From contig JAJZVS010000167.1 of NCBI GenBank assembly GCA_021845555.1, positions 1 through 8,262 of the forward strand: DNA of 8,262 nucleotides. The letters are read 5' to 3'. The translations under genes and the position numbers were made by a program. The DNA is from Pseudomonadota bacterium (lineage in GTDB: Bacteria; Pseudomonadota; Alphaproteobacteria; Acetobacterales; Acetobacteraceae). Below the pieces are notes generated by a model. The model made no database searches and was not told the DNA's origin. It saw only the letters and a program-made list of their open reading frames with translations. Shown here one piece after another: positions 6,622 to 8,262 of this stretch (positions are counted from its first letter, which is position 1; every line of letters starts with the position of its first letter).

Positions 6622-7614
6622 TTACCCGCCAGGGGGGGCGCCAGGGGGGGCGCCATTGGGGGCGGCAGGGGGGGCGGCAGGCCGGGCGGCGGACGGCAGC
6701 AGCAGGCAGGCGGTAGTGCCCTGCCCTTCGCTGCTGTCGAGCACGAAGCTCCCGCCCGCCTCCCGCGCCAGTTCGGCCACCTCCGTCAGGCCGAGGCCCG
6801 CGGCCTCCGGCCCCTTGGTGGTGAAGAACGCCTCGCAGGCCCGCGCGCGCACCTCCGGCGCCATGCCGGTGCCGGTGTCGGTCACGCTGAGCCGCAGCAT
6901 GGACCCGACTTCCTCGGTGTCGAGCGCGATCGTCACCGCCCCGCCCTCCGGCAATGCGTCGCGCGCGTTCAGGCAGAGCACCAGCAGCGCGGCGCGCAGC
7001 CGGGTCGGATCGAGCGCGACCAGGCGGAGGCCCGGCGCGATCGCGAGCGTCAGGCTGATCCGCCTCCCCAGCGTGGCGCGCAGGAGGTCCGCGAAGTCGG
7101 CGAGGAGCGCGCCCGGATCGATCGGGCGGGCGCCGCCCGACGCGGGGCGGGCCAGCGCGAGCACCCCGGACGTCAGCGCCGCCGCGCGCTGCACCGAAGC
7201 CGCGGCGCGCGCGATCAAGGTGCGCGCGCGATCGGCCGCGGGATCGTCGGAGGACGTGCCCAACCGATGTTCGAGCAGTTCCAGATTGCCGATCAGGGTG
7301 GCGAGGATGTTGTTGAAATCATGCGCGACATGGCCGGCGATGCGGCCGAGGTCGGCGAGCCTTGCGGTCGCGCGCAATGTCGCCTCGCGCTGGTCCAGGC
7401 GCGCCCCGGCCGCGGCCGGCGGGTCGGAAGGCTCGAATGGCAAAGCGTCGGATGACAAAGCTTGGGGCGCCAAGGCTTGGGACGCCTGGGCTTGGGGCAA
7501 TCGCGAACGCGGCACGGGCGGCATGCCACTGCGGGGGGAGGTGCGTGAGGGCATGGCCCAGGATGCCGCGCGAGGGCGGATGGGCGATAGCCCCCCCGAT
7601 CCGGCGCTGTTCAC
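6622..7614 (-). CDS. Soluble orphan sensor histidine kinase
   Basis: Histidine kinase of 330 residues built only of a DHp domain and a HATPase_c domain. The H-box is GRIAGHVAHDFNNILATLIGNLELL, with H98 the likely phosphorylated histidine. The N-box is LCLNARDALPEGG (N216), the G1 box VTDTGTGM (D246), then EAFFTTK (F-box) and GLGLTEVAELAREAGG (G2). The HDFNN form is typical of NtrB-like and hybrid kinases. There is no transmembrane segment, PAS/GAF domain or receiver, and no response regulator in view. The first 70 residues are low-complexity and include a 15-bp repeat; the C-terminal tail (PPAAPNGAPPGAPPGG) is a 12-bp repeat product. The GTG at 7614 has no good ribosome site; ATGs at codons 21 and 31 lack one too, so the true start is uncertain. 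It is co-directional with gor; signal and target are unknown. Confidence 0.85.
   Translation of the reverse strand: MNSAGSGGLSPIRPRAASWAMPSRTSPRSGMPPVPRSRLPQAQASQALAPQALSSDALPFEPSDPPAAAGARLDQREATLRATARLADLGRIAGHVAHDFNNILATLIGNLELLEHRLGTSSDDPAADRARTLIARAAASVQRAAALTSGVLALARPASGGARPIDPGALLADFADLLRATLGRRISLTLAIAPGLRLVALDPTRLRAALLVLCLNARDALPEGGAVTIALDTEEVGSMLRLSVTDTGTGMAPEVRARACEAFFTTKGPEAAGLGLTEVAELAREAGGSFVLDSSEGQGTTACLLLPSAARPAAPPAAPNGAPPGAPPGG
6627..6686. repeat. 5 x 12-bp tandem repeat at the kinase 3' end, G-quadruplex-prone
   Basis: Five 12-bp units (plus-strand CGCCAGGGGGGG with variants) encode the Ala-Pro-Pro-Gly tail and end two bases short of the kinase stop codon. On the plus strand, four G-runs at 6632-6674 are separated by loops of 5, 7 and 5 nt, matching the usual G-quadruplex pattern. 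This is the template strand for the kinase transcript and lies just before gor. Confidence 0.85.
7441..7500 (-). repeat. 4 x 15-bp degenerate tandem repeat in the kinase N-terminus
   Basis: Four 15-bp units on the plus strand (CAAAGCGTCGGATGA, CAAAGCTTGGGGCGC, CAAGGCTTGGGACGC, CTGGGCTTGGGGCAA) encode five-residue blocks such as ASQAL, APQAL and SSDAL ahead of the DHp domain. The units have diverged, so this array looks older than the 12-bp ones. It is somewhat less G+C-rich than its surroundings. Confidence 0.75.
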
Positions 7615-7628
7615 GAAGCCGTGACTGC

Positions 7629-7648
7629 CGGGCCGCGCGCGCGGCCCG
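7629..7648. repeat. 20-bp perfect G/C palindrome upstream of the histidine kinase
   Basis: A fully self-complementary 20-bp run of only G and C, with an alternating GC core, lies 15-34 nt before the kinase GTG. As RNA it would form a very stable hairpin close to the start codon; as DNA it could extrude or adopt Z-form. No T-tract follows in either direction, so it is not an obvious intrinsic terminator. A smaller palindrome, GGCCCAGGGCC, is at 7657-7667. Confidence 0.7.
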
Positions 7649-7760
7649 CGCGATGGGGCCCAGGGCCTGCCGTCAACGCTCCGGCGGGGGCGGAAAAGGT
7701 GAGGCTGGGCAGGGGCCGCTTCGAGCGGGTGGTCTTTCGTGGCGAGCGGTGTTTCTTGCT

Positions 7761-7775
7761 ATATCGTAACGATAT
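7761..7775. promoter_or_regulatory. 15-bp AT-rich palindrome, candidate repressor operator
   Basis: ATATCGT-A-ACGATAT is a perfect inverted repeat with 7-bp arms and a single central base, in otherwise G+C-rich DNA. This is the usual form of a dimeric regulator site. On the minus strand it overlaps a possible promoter (TTCGCA, 17 nt, TATAGC), which would direct transcription toward the histidine kinase 147 bp away. It also lies 23 bp past the stop codon of the small minus-strand gene. The regulator family is not identified. Confidence 0.55.
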
Positions 7776-7797
7776 GGGCGTGCGAAATCCTGGCGGC

Positions 7798-8097
7798 TCA
7801 GTCCGCGAAAATCGGCTTTCCCATCCGCAGGCGGAACAGCAGGTCCTCGCGCCGGCTGAAGCGGAACTTGCGCTTGCGCGGCTTGCGCGGCGGCTTCGGG
7901 GCGGGGTTCGCCGGGGCCGGCCTGGGGCGGCGCGGCGGGCCGATGCGGGGCTCCGGCGGATAGGCCATCGCGTTGTAGAGCGGGGCGAGGATGCGCAGGA
8001 GATTGGGGCGGGCGGCGAGCAGGGCGACGACCTCGGGTTCGGCCAGCAGCGCCCGCAGCTGGCCGAACCCGGCGACGGTCGGCTGCATCAGCTTCAC
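7798..8097 (-). CDS. Small basic protein of unknown function, 5' end uncertain
   Basis: I do not recognise this gene with confidence. The frame shows strong third-position G/C bias throughout, so it is probably real. From the GTG at 8095-8097 it encodes 99 residues; an ATG occurs three codons later. The N-terminal half is a helical, leucine/alanine-rich segment (FGQLRALLAEPEVVALLAARPNLLRILAPLYNAM). It is followed by a proline-rich stretch and a very basic C-terminus (KPPRKPRKRKFRFSRRED), which could bind nucleic acid or a partner protein. No signal peptide or membrane segment is evident. The same frame stays open and coding-like for 53 codons upstream (to 8256, after TAG at 8257-8259), including a 12-bp repeat and RLPRGQAWLVKLMQP, but it has no ATG, GTG or TTG there. 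A longer product, a CTG start or a frameshift is possible. Confidence 0.6.
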   Translation of the reverse strand: MKLMQPTVAGFGQLRALLAEPEVVALLAARPNLLRILAPLYNAMAYPPEPRIGPPRRPRPAPANPAPKPPRKPRKRKFRFSRREDLLFRLRMGKPIFAD

Positions 8098-8131
8098 CAG
8101 CCAGGCCTGGCCGCGCGGCAGCCGCGGACCG

Positions 8132-8179
8132 TCGGCCGTCCCATCGGCCGTCCCATCGGCCGCCCCATCGGCCGCCCTT
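8132..8179 (-). repeat. 4 x 12-bp tandem repeat at the 5' side of the small gene
   Basis: Four 12-bp units on the plus strand (TCGGCCGTCCCA twice, then TCGGCCGCCCCA and TCGGCCGCCCTT) would encode Asp-Gly-Thr/Ala-Ala blocks in the frame of the small minus-strand gene. The unit resembles the monooxygenase repeat (about 9 of 12 positions when aligned on the coding strand). Confidence 0.85.
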
Positions 8180-8220
8180 GGGGGCGGCGCGGGCCGGGCG
8201 CGGGGCGCGGCGGCGGTGTC

Positions 8221-8251
8221 GGGAGTGGGGGTGGGGCGCGGGCCGCGGGGG
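8221..8251 (+). other. G-quadruplex-type sequence
   Basis: Five G-runs of 3-5 bases are separated by loops of 3, 1, 3 and 4 nt (AGT, T, CGC, CCGC), meeting the usual G-quadruplex pattern on the plus strand. It lies upstream of the small minus-strand gene, in the part of its frame that has no start codon. Confidence 0.55.
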
Positions 8252-8262
8252 ACGCCCTAGAT

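Noticed and set aside
4964..7624. A plus-strand open frame of 886 codons covering gor and the kinase
   Set aside because: Antisense shadow: high G+C removes stops. The minus strand encodes recognisable Gor and histidine kinase motifs, while the plus translation is Arg/Gly/Ala-rich with no domain.
7774..8262. A plus-strand frame opening with an ATG inside the 15-bp palindrome and open to the window end
   Set aside because: It is codon-aligned antisense to the small minus-strand gene, whose third positions carry the G/C bias, and the plus translation is low-complexity. Kept only as a remote possibility because it runs off the edge.

Overview
The window is very G+C-rich (visibly about 70% or more) and almost fully coding. 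Its genes have strongly G/C-biased third codon positions. A Phd-type VapBC module, divergent tyrS and anmK, a class I glutathione reductase and a soluble histidine kinase suggest an alphaproteobacterium, most likely Rhodospirillales/Acetobacteraceae. That placement comes from protein flavour and composition only; there is no rRNA or marker alignment behind it.

Layout from left to right. (1) 24-697, minus strand: a two-gene type II toxin-antitoxin module, with the antitoxin first and a 4-nt GTGA overlap into the PIN-domain toxin. It has a short AT-rich promoter/operator of its own. (2) 819-2087, minus: tyrS. (3) 2146/2158/2170-3264, plus: anmK, divergent from tyrS across a gap of about 60-80 bp. 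A 12-bp tandem duplication gives anmK two copies of its Shine-Dalgarno plus ATG. (4) 3277-7614, minus: three co-directional genes, read in the order histidine kinase, glutathione reductase (gor), FAD monooxygenase. The last two are tightly coupled, with the monooxygenase ribosome-binding site touching the gor stop codon. (5) 7615-7797: an intergenic region with a 20-bp all-G/C palindrome and a separate 15-bp AT-rich palindrome. (6) 7798 to about 8097 or beyond, minus: a small basic protein of unknown function whose coding-like frame runs upstream of every standard start codon.

How the genes relate. TyrS charges tRNA-Tyr and AnmK recycles cell-wall anhydroMurNAc; both are housekeeping. Gor regenerates reduced glutathione with NADPH. 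The monooxygenase behind it is a class A flavoprotein aromatic hydroxylase of unknown substrate, so the pair looks like a redox/detoxification unit. The kinase in front has no sensor domain, membrane segment or response-regulator partner in view.

The most distinctive feature is a recurring pattern of short in-frame tandem repeats. There are 12-bp arrays inside the monooxygenase, at the kinase C-terminus and upstream of the small terminal gene, a 12-bp duplication at the anmK start, and 15-bp repeats in the kinase N-terminus and in an anmK surface loop. Several arrays share a GGGGCGG-like core and two G-rich stretches meet the usual G-quadruplex pattern. I do not see a clear new multi-gene system. 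The repeats, the two palindromes and the unexplained small gene are the parts worth pursuing.
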